In this document: piece by piece, positions 17,401-29,557 of the stretch | Position numbering within the stretch: position 1 is the first letter of the stretch | Layout of the letters: the number at the start of each line of letters is the position of its first letter | Origin: Apostichopus japonicus | Lineage: Eukaryota; Echinodermata; Holothuroidea; Aspidochirotida; Stichopodidae | Direction: 5' to 3' | Assembly (NCBI RefSeq): GCF_037975245.1 | Contig: NC_092572.1 | Coordinates: 27,325,989 to 27,389,988, forward strand | DNA length: 64,000 bases | Made by a program: the position numbers and the translations under genes | Notes under the pieces: generated by a model | Seen by the model: the letters and a program-made list of their open reading frames with translations, nothing else | Database searches by the model: none | What the model was told of the DNA's origin: nothing

Positions 17401-20400
17401 TATGTTATAAATACATGCATCAGTTCAAGTCAACGTTCAGTCCACAGGTAAGGCTACATACATCAAAAGGCAAATTAAAAGTGTATGCATAGATACAGGA
17501 CATACTTTACAGAAATATCTGTAAAACAGTTTCCAAAATACGACACTCCAAATTCATATGACGCATCAGCCACATTGTTAAGTCTCCGACATGAACGTCC
17601 CGCAACTGCACAAAGAACCTTTGTTTTTACACAACAACCAAAAAGAGTGACTTCCGGTTACTCGAGCTATAGTTCTCTTTACTGGATTTTGATTGATCAA
17701 TAGTTATATTGCTATGCAAATTTTGTCTAGACTAGGATTTTTTTCATCATCTTCTTGTGTACACTTTTACGTGTAAATTCATGACATGTGCCATTGGTTC
17801 TGTTGTAGTTTAAATAGTCAGTCCTTAATTGTTATGTGAATACCTTTTGATTGACTAAACTCTTCAATCTTCCATCTTGTGAACAATTGCACGTGGTCTG
17901 TGATGCCATCATGGTAGATGTCGTCCGAAAGCTTTACTTTCCTATAGTAATATCCTCATTGATTTATTCTTGAAATGTGATACATTTGAGAATAGTTGTA
18001 TAACTGTAAATGTTCTATGTATTCAGACGTTTACCAAAATGCAACTTTATGTAGAAAAATAATTTCTTCCGTGAATAAATGATAGAGAAAAAAAAATTCT
18101 CAGCCTAATTGTTGTGATGACATCATTCATACTGATACTGTCAGATCGTTCTTACCCAGTAGCGTAAATTACCGGTACATTCCGTTCAGACACCAGTGGT
18201 GCTGATCCTACGAGAAGGGGGGGGGGGGTGAGTGGCGGTGACATGTTCAGAAATCAATATATTGCAGCTGATGCCTTCCTCGGACCGGGAAAAAGTGGCT
18301 AGTATTAATATTTAACGCCAGGTCGGTAATCAAAATGAGCCTGTGTACTTTAGTCTTTATAGCCCATTGCATATTCATTTGGTTATCGAAATGTGCCACT
18401 TTCTTAGTCTGCCGTCGGGCCTACCAAAATATTATTAAAGCAGCCGAGTCCAGTAACATACACTAAATGGCCCAGACTACTGCTTACGGTCCCATGCTTT
18501 CATCAAATAGACCGCTGAGATAGTTATCGGCCCACTGACAAATTGGTATAATTTGATCAAAAATATCTATTACAAATGATTAATTGTGTTTTGCAAACTG
18601 GTTACGTGTGTATGGCATCCAGTACTTAATGGAATAACTCACCATATTGACGTAAAGGCTACCATAGATGTGAGAACAAAAGTATTATTTCACTTATTTT
18701 CTGGCACGATTTTAAAGGATACCGCCTTGTACAATCTCTGTCATCTGTTCGTGTTTCCATTAAAAGTAGTGATTGTTGCTCAATGAACTTTTGGATTCCC
18801 TCCAGAAAAGGAGAATTGTAAACGAAATATAACAACATCATATTAACTATACCAGAGTAAATATAATGAATCTTGCTTAAAATCGGTAGCATGTGCTACT
18901 AGGATTACAGTAAGTACTGTGTTTATGTGTAATTCCGACAAGTCCAGTTGATGCATTTGTTGGGATTAAATATAATCTCAGTTGTTACTATAAACCTAAT
19001 AGCACATGTTACCGATTTATCACATTTGTCAGTACAATCCAGTTTTTACTGTGGTACAAAAGTTTTAAATTTACAGCAGTTACTGCAATCTCTGCAATGT
19101 GAATCGGTTGGCAAAGGTCATGATTTTCTTCAAACTTTCGCGTCCTTTCTTCGCGGCGTAGCACTTCCATGTATTGTCCTCAGAGAGCTTGATTCTGTAG
19201 TCATGTCATTTTTGCATATTATAAACAAACGATGCAGCATAAAAAAACTGTTTTACTCACCGGTGAAACAACACTTAATGGAAATACCGTAGCTAGGGCA
19301 CAGACCAGAAATGTACTTGCCACCAGGACATGAAGATGTAGAGATGCAATCCCCTTGGCAACCGTAGTCCGGATGATCATAGTTAGTACATTCAGGATCG
19401 TTGGCTAACAGTAATAACCAAAAGAGATAATTTTGTATCCTAAGAAGCAATTTATCAAATTCTTTTCATTTATCTTTCTTTTTTATGTTGGAAACTATAT
19501 GATTCGAATTTTGTAGGTGATAAACACGAACGCACCGTTGGCTGAAATAGTTGTATCCGCTGCCAGTATCCTTTGCGTTGAATGTTATTTATTGATTTTG
19601 GTTGGAATTCATAAAAGAAAGGCAGAATATTTATAATTAAAACGTAATTTAAAAAAACAGTTGATGAAAAAATACGAACATTTAAGCGTCATCATACCAA
19701 TGCTTGTGATAAAAGCTGTATTTCTTATGTTTCTAAATGTGATAAAAGAACAGGGCTTCCATTGTTGGTCTACATACATTCATAACGAATAAATATGAAA
19801 TTGCATTCATCATATGTTATGAGATGTTTGATAAATAATAAAAAGGTTAAATGATCAACCCTTAATGCATGATACCTCCCAATAATCTGATTTAATAAAC
19901 ATGCTATTAAACATAATTTCCACGATTCGATTACATTAAAAAGCACCAATAATAAAAAACACAACAAACACATAACTCTGTGGGGAAAAAAAGTTGATTA
20001 ACATATTAAAAATAAGATCCTACACAAAAATATCACGTTTCTATAACACATTTATCATTGTTATCTTGTGTAATTGAGTGTTACTGAAGGCATGTTATGA
20101 CCATTCATTTTTAAACTTGCATTTCGGCTCCGCTATCTACGTTAATGTAACATAAAAAAATCTTTACAAGTTTTAAATGATATAAGTAGTAAAAGTGGTA
20201 TTCAACACAATGTTTTTGAATTTGTTTGACAGTATTCAAAACATAACACTATACAATCACTTTAAAAGTGAACAGATAAAGAATATGTTTCATGTTATCA
20301 GATGATGATATATAGTATTGCTAAAGTATGGAATTCTGTTATTATCCTTTCTCTTGTTATGATTCGAACATATTTTAATAATTATGATTTGATGATTATG

Positions 20401-21744
20401 TTTTTCTCTTTTTTTTTCTCTCTTTAGTTTCGTCGGACGGTTTACCAAACATACATCTATTTCTCTAAATACGATTGCAATTAACTAAGACATCACCCTA
20501 GATGTTCATTGAATACATGAAAAGTAGTGAGCAATAAATAAGTTTCGTTCAATGCGCAAATATTTCGTTGGCTGGATACTTGTCATAGTGGTATAAAAAC
20601 TAAATATGAGAAGCTAGACTTACTACTCTCATGTGTCACTTTTTTAATACTTTGTTAAATATTTCATTAACTATTTAAATGTTGATAAAATATCATTAAA
20701 ATACAGCGTACCAAATGTAATATAAATATTAAAAAAATATCCCGTTTAATACCATCTCTGATGAAATAAAGGCGGATTAATGCGGATAATAATATTATCG
20801 CAAGTTAAAACATCAGGAAGCAGCTAGAGTTTAATAATAATGTTACATAATTGCTTTATTGTTCGATAAGGTTTCCTGTTTGGATAAGCTAATGGGTAGC
20901 ATTACCCGAAAATTAAAAGCAATGATGAATCTTGCATGTAAAGCAGATTTATTTCTGTCGTGGTATGAAGTAAAGTCATCTATAATCAAAGAATGTTCAA
21001 CAATTTGGTTCCAGATATGCTGAAAAATGCATTTTCGTACTTTTCTGGTACTTAACATTGATAGTTCATTAAAATTGGAAGGGCATATAACATGACAACA
21101 CCCTCTACCTCCCTCCCCCCCCCACAACAATAATAAAAACAATAATGATATTAAGGTATTTAGAAAACAATGAAACAATTCACGTACTTACGTTTGACGC
21201 ACGTTTGAAGTATACTTATGTCAACAATTCACGTACTTACATATTCTTACATACGGTGACTAATAAATTGGACATAAAAAGTATGACAACTATGATTGTA
21301 TACTAACGCAACTGGACATACGTAGCTTCTAACTGCGTCAGACTTGAGACGTTGAGAAACAGGCTAATTAAAAAACTAAGTTAGAAGTACTCTGTGTTTT
21401 GTAAAAATAAAAATAAAACATCAAATTGCTTTTGGGGATGTTTACATCCCACGAAATGTTCTTGTCCTGACGTGGTGGTATAATTAATTGTACGGAGTTT
21501 AAGCATACAAATGATATCGGTTAAGCAAAATGAAATAATATCAACTTATGGTTACATTTCCGTAAATTTATAGATACAATGATTTTTATTTTTTGAGGGG
21601 GGGGGGGCTACAATTTACTTTCGTTTTGTAATAAATGCTTACATACTAGCACGTCTTTAGAATATAACCCCAATTACATTTATTTTGTTTCTACTTACCC
21701 TGTGATAGCGCAATAAGCGCTGCAAGAATAATTGTCGAAAACAT
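14298..21744 (-). CDS. 5' part of a secreted Cys-rich protein: signal peptide, two CPG...KCCF modules, start of a third domain
   Basis: Five minus-strand exons join in frame: 21744-21699, 19404-19261, 16062-15907, 15227-15050 and 14400-14298 (627 nt, 209 residues, incomplete). The first exon gives a signal peptide, MFSTIILAALIALSQG. Exons 2 and 3 each encode one copy of a Cys-rich module (pattern: D-EC-YDH, then G-C-STS-CPG-YIS-LCP-KCCF); both are in phase 1, so the module is a duplicated exon. Exons 4 and 5 begin another domain: NIVDTCNGGAARRS and APGGTTYLSTSVL. Similar CPG/KCC modules occur, from memory, in secreted wall-lytic proteins, and the tail recalls M15-like peptidases. A digestive or antimicrobial peptidoglycan-active role is therefore possible but unproven. 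The His/Asp catalytic part was not found in the window. Confidence 0.78.
15050..15227 (-). CDS. Cys-rich gene exon 4
   Basis: 178 nt entering in phase 1 and leaving in phase 2, acceptor TTTGATAG, donor GTATTT. Begins GTCSTSGGSRQELACAIKNH, then VYLLDNNGYLN, and ends NIVDTCNGGAARRS. Confidence 0.8.
15907..16062 (-). CDS. Cys-rich gene exon 3: second CPG/KCCF module
   Basis: 52 codons, phase 1 to phase 1, acceptor TGATCAG, donor GTTTGT. Begins ADSDTECATYDHSTAGDVGS, continues with CVSTSQCPGNFYISNLCP and ends VKCCFTKPSG. It is a clear paralogue of exon 2 within the same gene. Confidence 0.85.
16687..17153. mobile_element. Degraded hAT-type element related to the 13.8-kb MITE
   Basis: Starts CAGGGGCGTAACGA and ends near GCGAACGCCCATG, an imperfect inverted match. 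It shares internal blocks with the elements at 13812 and 44448: CTATCTAAGCGG, GCGCCAC, GTTGGCGCG and a CTAGAT-GTCGGAAA segment. No target duplication was found, so the ends are approximate. It lies upstream of exon 3 in an intron of the minus-strand Cys-rich gene. Confidence 0.65.
18959..19110 (+). repeat. Dispersed repeat, copy 2 (pair with 9111-9260)
   Basis: Diverged direct copy of the 9.1-kb repeat, inside an intron of the minus-strand Cys-rich gene close to exon 2. Confidence 0.6.
19261..19404 (-). CDS. Cys-rich gene exon 2: first CPG/KCCF module
   Basis: Exactly 48 codons, phase 1 to phase 1, acceptor TGTTAG, donor GTGAGT. Begins ANDPECTNYDHPDYGCQGDC, continues with STSSCPGGKYISGLCP and ends IKCCFTG. 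Six of its cysteines have counterparts in the next exon. Confidence 0.85.
19405..21698 (-). other. Intron 1 of the Cys-rich gene
   Basis: Very AT-rich intron of about 2.3 kb. I see no exons or recognisable repeats, only homopolymer runs (for example poly-C near 21113 and poly-G near 21597). Confidence 0.5.
21699..21744 (-). CDS. Cys-rich gene exon 1: start codon and signal peptide
   Basis: ATG at 21744-21742, fifteen codons plus one base, donor GTAAGT. The hydrophobic core TIILAALIALS followed by QG is a standard secretory signal. The ATG was chosen because it directly precedes this core. Confidence 0.75.
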
Positions 21745-24168
21745 CTTTGTCTGACGTAGACTTAGAATGGAAGTGACGAACTTGAATGCTGATTATTAAA
21801 TTTGACACGTTGAAGATCAAGTATTTGTATTGCGTGCCGTGTGCAAAATGTATCACGCGTAAGATCCAAGTCTTACATGAAAAAATAATTAATTTTACCA
21901 TCATGTTAAAGTTGCTAGATACACAGTGCACACATTTCGTAATTTTCAACCGTGTGCAAAAGTATCGATGAAGGAAGGTTAACAGCTGTGGCATCAATCA
22001 AATATGCAAATGTACATGTCAAATGCAGATGTGAAATCGCACCACCGTGCCCTTCTCTCCGCTTTGTAAACTATGCTTACGAACGATATGGCTATGGTTT
22101 ATCAGTTATAAGGGGGAAATGTACTTTGTCTCTTCGGTTCCGAAACGCAAATATCCTAAATGTGATATTGAAATCCCCTCGTGAGAATCTATCATCTGGA
22201 AGAGAAGAGATAAGGACTTTATATACGTTTAAGAGATAAACTAGATCTTTTCTTCGATTGATTAATCTATTATTTGCAATTTCATAAACACAACACGGAC
22301 AGATAATTCATTCCGAGAGGATAGTGAGGTCACTACAGAAGTTCCACTCTAGGGGCAATTATTTATGTTTGCAACACGCAAAATTCTAAATTTCACCAGT
22401 CTCTTCCTCAAATCTACAGGAAATGCCGAAATATTTAGCCTCGTTCATGTTTTAAACTTTTCTAAAAGTATTTTACTCAGGCCCTCTCAAAGAAAACAAT
22501 TATTTTTTCATTCAATAGTCCTGGATGACTTTTGACGGTTTTAAGATAAGGAACATACCGGCTTTTTGAGCAATTCACATTAACACCGAAGCATTTGGTT
22601 CAGGTACTTTCTCGAGCGATACCTGTGTACTGTCTACTGTCAATTAGTTACTGTCACTTGGAGTTCCTGTGTCTTTCTATGTCCGTATTGTAAGGTTTCA
22701 CATCAACCATTTTTTTTTTTTTCTTGTACATTATCTTTGATTTGCATTGAAATAATTCATGTGTTTATTTTTGACATCATTCATACCAGCTACTAGGAAA
22801 GACGAAGTAAAGAGCTATGGTCAAGTAAGTAATAAAATAAGAACTCTCGCCGTGATGTACAGTCTTGTGGCAAACCGCTTCAAATATTATTTTACATTTA
22901 ATGAAATCATGATATCATTATTTGACTCACTAATATTTACGAGAAAGGAATCTCAGATATCATGACATCAATTAATGACATATTTCATTAAGCAACATAG
23001 TGTTATCAACATTTACATTCATGATATCATGAAAGGACTAAATGACATAAAATTGATTAAAAAAATCTTCTATTATCATCATATCAATATTATGTATCTG
23101 TTATGTAGTTTATTCCAATTATTGATACCTTTAAATTTCATTCAATTCTATCATTATTTTTTCAGATAAATATATCTATAGGATATCTTTATTAATAAAT
23201 GACTTTAATCATTAAACATATTTATTTAAAAGTATAAGGAAACGCCTTGTCATACTGTCGGAGTCTAGCATACATTTGAGGTAATCCGCATCATATTCGT
23301 TCATATGGTTGGCACGCCATTTTGCAGTAATGATAACAGTAATATTGGTATGTGGCATTATCTCGATGGGGATGGTAAGAGAGTTTCTAGCTGTTATCTA
23401 AAATAATGCACCTTTTAAGAAAATATCTTCGTATCCACTTTATTTGACCTCAAGTTAGTCTGCAAAAAACGTCTTGTTCTGGTTGACCGACTATACTTGA
23501 AGTCCCTGAACTGAATATAAACCACACTTGGTGAAGTTGTCACAATTGTGAGAGGGATAATAGTGTCATTAAAAAAACTGTAAGTGGAAGGTAAATTTGG
23601 GTTCGTGAAAAGTGTATAAAGTGTAAAAGCTTTAACAGGCAATAACTTTTAAGGCTTATATTTAATTTTCATGATGTACATTACTCTCAAGTTAAAACAA
23701 CAAACAATTTCATATGACGCCTACTTCTAGGCCTTATGTTTGGTTTTGATAAAACTGAGTAATATTGATGGCACAGATGATGAATCATATAGGTTGCACT
23801 TAATTTTCAGTTCCAGGTCATTTGCGACTACTTGAGTTTATAAACGGCAAAACTCGTACCTGTTTATGTTTTCCTGGCTCAAGTTCAATATGAATCAATA
23901 AAACGGTATAACAACTAGATAATAATGTCAGAGTCATCATGTCATATGACTGTTGACTAAGTAAAGCAGTTTCTGCCATTGACTTTATAACTAATCCTTT
24001 ATTTAATGTCAGTTAAAGGTTCTACTATTTACGGATCTGCCAGTCACTATTGTCGTTACACTAAGGAAAATAATAAACCGTGGCATATGTTGTCATTCTT
24101 GTAAGATTTAAGAAGCGTTTACACTTTTGAATTTTGCAATGTAACCACATTGTATCACAGTAGCCTGC
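21745..24168. other. Upstream region of the Cys-rich gene; no gene seen
   Basis: Should contain the 5' UTR and promoter of the minus-strand gene, but I could not identify a TATA box or initiator with confidence. At 22174-22200 there is a short block (CTCGTGAGAATCTATCATCT) resembling a segment of the 580-bp repeat family further right. Confidence 0.35.
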
Positions 24169-24372
24169 TACACTGTCACGCCTGCATTGTATTTTAGCAT
24201 TCCTTGTGGGTGGAAATTTCCACCGGGTAGCCTAGGCCTTTGCAAATTGTTCATTTCTTCTTTCGAGTAATGTATGTAGATCCGAGCAAGTGCATAATGC
24301 ATGGGAAACGGGTCCATCGGAATTCGTAGATTGTGCTTTGGCGGGTAAGGGCAGGGGTCAACCCTAGGTCGC

Positions 24373-24380
24373 TATATAAG
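24373..24380 (+). promoter_or_regulatory. LTR TATA box
   Basis: TATATAAG, with a plausible start site about 30 bp downstream near GGCATTCTG (about 24403). Confidence 0.7.
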
Positions 24381-24819
24381 GATTGGGGTGTGGTTGGATG
24401 AGGCATTCTGTGTGAGTCTCACCACCGTCCGTTCTTCGCCGTCTTATTCCTCGGCTTCTGGGTGTTAGCCGTTATCCAGGCTTCTTTGTATGAGCCTAGG
24501 CTTCTTTGTATGAGCCTAAAGACTGGGAACGTTGATGTTTTGTGGCGTTGTGTTTTAGCCTAAGCCATATCAGCGTATCCTGAGGATTACTGTGTGTATC
24601 CGTTCTTGTCTTATTCGACGAAATCATTTTGGACACATTTCTGTGTATTTGTACACCGCAAAGGGCCGTTTTACTGTGTGTTACGTCCCTGACCGTTTGA
24701 CCAAGTTAATCCGGGATTCACTAATAGGACGATCCCGGTGGCAGTGTTGGGGCCCGACGGCTACGCTGGTGTGAGGGGCTCGCCGTACCGTCTGGAGCTT
24801 CCTGCAGGGTACCAGCCGG

Positions 24820-24922
24820 AAGAAATCTAAGCGATAGAGAAGAAGTCTAAGCGATAGGGAAGAAGTCTAAGTGATAGGGAAGAAGTCTAAGCGATAGGGA
24901 AGAATTAAGCGATAGGGCAGAT
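24820..24922 (+). repeat. 20-bp tandem repeat inside the LTR
   Basis: About five copies of AAGTCTAAGCGATAGGGAAG, with small variants. It lies between the TATA box and the poly(A) signal. Confidence 0.9.
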
Positions 24923-25051
24923 CCTTAGTAGAGTTATTTGGAAGGGTTGGTTGGGTTAGCGAATGCTAACCGATGTGTGTATTTTTTTGTGTTGGGTATA
25001 TATATGTTTCTTTTGTCGAGACCAAAGAGTCATTGGTCGAGACGAGTTGTA

Positions 25052-25057
25052 AATAAA
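25052..25057 (+). terminator. LTR poly(A) signal
   Basis: AATAAA about 125 bp before the LTR end, in the expected R/U5 neighbourhood. Confidence 0.6.
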
Positions 25058-25424
25058 TTATATGTTTCATTTCGTAAAATTCTTGGTAGTCTGTCATTTA
25101 TTTATGTCATTCGTCTCGGGTGTCGAACATTAAGCAGATTGAGACGTGTCCAGGTGAGGGACTACTCCTTTACTTGTGACATACACATTGGGCCGTACAT
25201 AGGCCTAATGAAAATTCCAATCGATATAATTAGAATTTAAGATATGACCATTTAGAAAGTGCTAACTAGATGTCACGCAGTTATTCTTTATATGTATCTA
25301 CATCCGCAGTTACTTCAACTTTCTGGAAATCTGTTTTCATGACCGAGTCCGATGCTCGCAATAATTAACAGATTTTACAGAAAGATGTGGAATTTGAACT
25401 GTGTGCTATACTTATTGCAGTTCC

Positions 25425-25690
25425 TTCGTGAGAATCTTTCATCTGGAAAAGGGAATGGCAGTAACCCTCATTTTAACTGCCTATATTTACCTCTGGCTTA
25501 TCAGCGTTTCAGAAGATAAGGTCGATTAGCATCTGTGTGGTTTGTCACAGGTTCAGGATTGGTCTTTCAAGTTTGAAGTCTACATCTGCAGTTGCAATAC
25601 CTGCAACTTTCTGAATATCCTTTTCCATGAATTAGTCCGATGCTTCCAATAGTTATCACACTTAATAGAACGATGTGTTTTTCTATATAC
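25425..25690 (+). repeat. Single diverged copy of the 580-bp repeat family (partial)
   Basis: Matches about half of each unit in the 29.6-31.1 kb array: CGTGAGAATCTTTCATCTG, CAGGTTCAGGATTGG, ACATCTGCAGTTGCAATACC and AGAACGATGTGTTTT occur in the same order. It is followed by sequence rich in AACGTT/AACATTTT like the 29-kb array. Confidence 0.75.
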
Positions 25691-26719
25691 CCAGCAATCA
25701 AATAATCTGTTTGTAACATTTTGAGAAGGGTGTAGAAATGTTATTGCAAAATGTTATTTTAAATCGTTTATTAACATTTTGTAGATATCATATTCAAACA
25801 TGAAAACGTTTTTGGAAACGTTATTAAAATGTTGTTACACAAAGAAGGTACATCTTTTGGAGAAAATTACCCAATTTAGATATAGCATTATGTATAGTCA
25901 TTAAGAGGAACTTAATCGAAATACCAGTATCGCAGTTGATATCTTAAAGCGCAAATGGTGCTCAAACGAAAGTACTAACGTTGTGAAATATTTTTATAAC
26001 GTAATGGTACGACACAAAACGTTTCTTGTAATGATATTATAAAAAATTTCAAACATTTTCATTGGATGGTGTACACATTTTATTAACTATATACGCGTTT
26101 TAAATCAAATATAAACACGTACAATACGAATACATATGAGGAGTTTAAGCTTAGGCCCAATGTATACCATATGCCTGTGCTAACTTGTTAGGCTAACGCT
26201 TGGCATGTTGCCTATCGTAGGCCTAGACGAATATCATATCATCAGTCACTGATTTTGCCTAAATGCGAATGTGTTTTTTCACAACCTTCGGTTGATAGCC
26301 TAGGTCTGTATCCTGAATCTCAGTTAAAATCGAAGTTCATCCCAGGCCTTGGACTAGGGTGTAGCCTATAGACCTGGGCAGCCCATCGCTGTAAATTATA
26401 TACGATTAACTAGGCCTATGACAATGTTCGCGAAAAACATTCGGCGATTGCATATATGTGGCAGTAGCCTAATGCCTGTTTTGAAGCTATACTAAATCAT
26501 ATGTGGTTCTACAGTAGGTAGGCATGCGACAATATTTTTGTTTCCGAAATGAAAACTAATCAATATGAGTATTTTTCTTGTGAGAAAAAAATGTGCAATT
26601 GTAGGTGAGAAATTGCTCCTAAACTATTGCTTCAGGATACTTGATTCTTTAAGAGGTTATTATGACAAGTGAAAACAATACAAAATAATGATTACAATGC
26701 TACATGTAAATTGTTTGCA

Positions 26720-26780
26720 ATTTTTGCACATGTTTGCAAGTTTGCACATGTTTGCAAGTTTGCACATGTTTGCAAGTTGT
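26720..26780 (+). repeat. 17-bp minisatellite
   Basis: About three and a half copies of TTGCACATGTTTGCAAG head to tail. Confidence 0.85.
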
Positions 26781-27154
26781 GCAGCTCTGAAATTGTTATT
26801 TTGTTCTGCGAATCAGCATAAGGAAGGGCTTTTGATGCCATTGATTTACAACATACCCATGTGAGAACTGTGAGGGATTCTTTTTACTTTAATTAAAAAC
26901 ATACAGTTTGTACAACTTACCAAATTTCAGGGTTTTAGCTTTCCTCAATTATAATTAATGAGGTTGTAAAGTTGCTCTGTACAAAACGAGGTCATCTTTG
27001 ACAGCTAATATCTCAAAAATGCCATGCTAATAAAAAAACTGATTATTTGTTTTACAAGAGATTTAGTACCCCCCTGTTTGTACAAACAATTTCAGGAAGG
27101 TAATTTATTATTATTTTTTGTTGTTGATCCCTGCCGTTGCTATTCCTCAGTGAT

Positions 27155-27560
27155 GTTTCAACTAAATCAGTTGAAAAGTGCAGTATTTTTATGTTGGCAT
27201 TATGTCTAGACACTCGTTTTACTTGATTTCCGATATTCATGGAATATGCAGAATTAAATGGTTATCTAAAATCATTTGACAAGTGCAGTATTTTTATGCT
27301 GGTATTTGGTCTCGATTTAGTCGTTTCACTTGATTTCGACATTCACGACATATGCACGCAATATTTAATGTTCCACTTAAATCAGATGACTAGTTCAGTA
27401 TTTTTTATGCTGGCATTATGTGTAGATTAAGTCGTTTTTATCTGATTTTGACATTCACGGCATATGCACGCAATATTTAATGGTTCACTTAAATCAGTTG
27501 ACTAATGCCGTATTTTTATGCTGGCATTATGTCTAGACACTCGTTTTACTTGGTTTCCGA
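27155..27560 (+). repeat. Tandem array, about 105-112 bp unit, four copies
   Basis: The block CAGTATTTTTATG recurs at 27181, 27286, 27396 and (as CCGTATTTTTATG) 27508. Each copy is followed by variants of CTGGCATTATGTCTAGAC and TCGTTT-ACTTGATTT. Short frames here are repeat artefacts. Confidence 0.85.
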
Positions 27561-28969
27561 CAAATCACAGCTTAAACATAGCCTAGAACTTTATCAAACA
27601 CACTTTAGTTGTATACCGTACATGGCCTCTGGTATCTAGTTTAAGGACAAATTTCTCGCTTCGCCATTTGATAATCATTTTGTTATTGTATATTAATTAA
27701 AGGTTTCATCATTAAATATTTTTGTACACATTATAGGCATACCACTACACGCTTCCCTTACGTACAAGCCAGCGTATTGTCAGGGCCATTGTTTATTTAA
27801 GTCATGGGCGCAGATACTGGTGGGGGCAGCGGGACGCGTCTCCACCAACTTTTTTTCAGTGGTGGGGACATGATATACCGTGTCCCCACCAATATGTCTT
27901 GACCAAACGTTGCATTTCAAATTCCCGTGTATTGAACTTTGGCGCAGTTTGATCCAGCATTGTGCAAATGATATGCTATAAAAGACGAGAAGTATTACTA
28001 TTAACACTGTTAGGCGTGACCTCTCCGCTGAAGTATTAACACATACAATCATGTGAAACATCTATTGTTGAAATATAACACTTTCAAACATAGAAGAACC
28101 CTGTTGATGTTGGTGGAGGTCAAAAATCATCAAGGGTCAACACAGGTCAGAGTGTGTACAACTTGTAGACACCGTATCGTAGGAAGGGTAACATTGACAA
28201 ATCTTGACAGATCTCGAACTTGGCATATAATGTACCGTGTTAATTGGAAGAACACACTATTGACGTTGGAGAAGGTTAAAGATCATCTAGGGTCAACAGA
28301 GATCAAATGCATATTTGCATTGTGGATATTGGAGTTGAAAGGTAATATTAGGTTAAAAGTGTACCAAAGGTGTGAAGGACTAAAACATTGTAAGAAATGC
28401 TAAAATGTTGACATATATCCCAAAACAAATAAAAAATAAGTTTACAGATTCCATACATGGGGTTTTTAACGCTCCATATTAAGCATACTCCTTTGTCTTT
28501 GACATAGGTTAAATGTCATCTGGGATCAAGAGAATGCGTTTCCGCTTTTACTGTTTCAGTTGGAGTATACCAGTGCTTAAGTATACTATGTCATAGAATG
28601 AAGAAAGCCTTACAAATATAGCATGTAATGTTTGAAGGCAAAACCAAATCTACAATCCACATTTCACAGTGTGTTACTCTATGATCAACCCGGTTGTTTT
28701 TCTTGGTTCCAAACAGAGAAAAACTTCTTTGTCACAGAAGAGGAAAAGAACTTCCTTGGGAGAAGATGATGGATCTTCAGAGTGATGATTGTTTTCTATT
28801 ACATGTGCTTTCTCTGACAATGTCATGATTTGTGCGTTATTACAATAAATTGAAAGTACAGAAATCATTCAAGTCTTATTAACTCTTGTCTGACATTGTT
28901 GGAAGCACCATACAGTACCAATCATACTGAATCACATGTTTCATTACATTCACAACTCGAATAACCCGT
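27561..28969. other. No gene seen; short repeated blocks
   Basis: 28086-28160 and 28247-28320 are diverged relatives of one another (GAAGAAC...TTGATGTTGG, then AAAGATCATC-AGGGTCAACA). At 27805-27890 a G-rich patch beginning CATGGGCGCAGATACTGG resembles an old hAT end. No exon was found. Confidence 0.4.
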
Positions 28970-29545
28970 CTAAAGTACTCACAGACGTTTTCGAAATGCC
29001 TTTAGATGTCATGACATTTTCCATAACGTCATCATAACATTTATCAAAGCATTACTATAAACGTCTTTAAAACTTTTTCTGAAACATTTTAATAACTTGT
29101 GCTGACATCGGAACAATGTAGTACAACCTTCTACTCTAGCGACTCAACATTAAACGTTTTAATTAGATTATTTTATAATGTTGTCATAACATTAATCGAA
29201 TCTTTTAATGTCTTTTTCAACATTTTCTGCAATATTTTAAAACGTTGTAATGACAACGAAATAACGTTGTATAAAACGATGTGAAAACGTTATCCTGCTA
29301 TTCTAGCGTCTCAACATTTAATGTTTTTATAACGTTATCATAACATTTGTCAAAATGTTATTATAACGTCTCTACAACATTTTCAGAAACATTTTACAAA
29401 CGTTGTGGTGACATCGAAATAACTTTATATAAAACGTTATGTAATCCTGCTATTCTAGCGACTCAACATTCCATTTTATTTGTAACGTTATTTTTTATAA
29501 CGATATCATACCATTTGTTCAAAAAAAATCTGATATTTTAAAAAC
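28970..29545 (+). repeat. Tandem array rich in AACGTT/AACATTTT, about 150-167 bp unit
   Basis: The anchor CTAGCG-CTCAACATT recurs at 29136, 29303 and 29455. Between anchors lie diverged runs of ATAACGTT, CAACATTTTC and ACATCGAAATAAC. The composition resembles 25700-26060. Confidence 0.75.
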
Positions 29546-29557
29546 ATGTTTGTGTTT

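Larger units (their letters stand above)
24174..25181 (+). mobile_element. Solo LTR of an LTR retrotransposon, 1008 bp, with 5-bp TSD
   Basis: Begins TGTCACGCC and ends TTGTGACA, giving 6-bp inverted ends TGTCAC/GTGACA. It is flanked by identical 5-bp direct repeats TACAC at 24169-24173 and 25182-25186. Inside, a TATA box and a poly(A) signal are in the order expected of U3-R-U5, which fixes the + orientation. The LTR is less AT-rich than its surroundings. No gag/pol and no second LTR are present, so it is a solo LTR left by recombination. The TGTCACG start fits Ty3/gypsy-like elements, but the family cannot be settled from an LTR alone. Open frames in it are chance. Confidence 0.9.

Noticed and set aside
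18166-18250. Another hAT-like end (CAGTAGCGTAAATT...)
   Set aside because: No matching second end or target duplication found.
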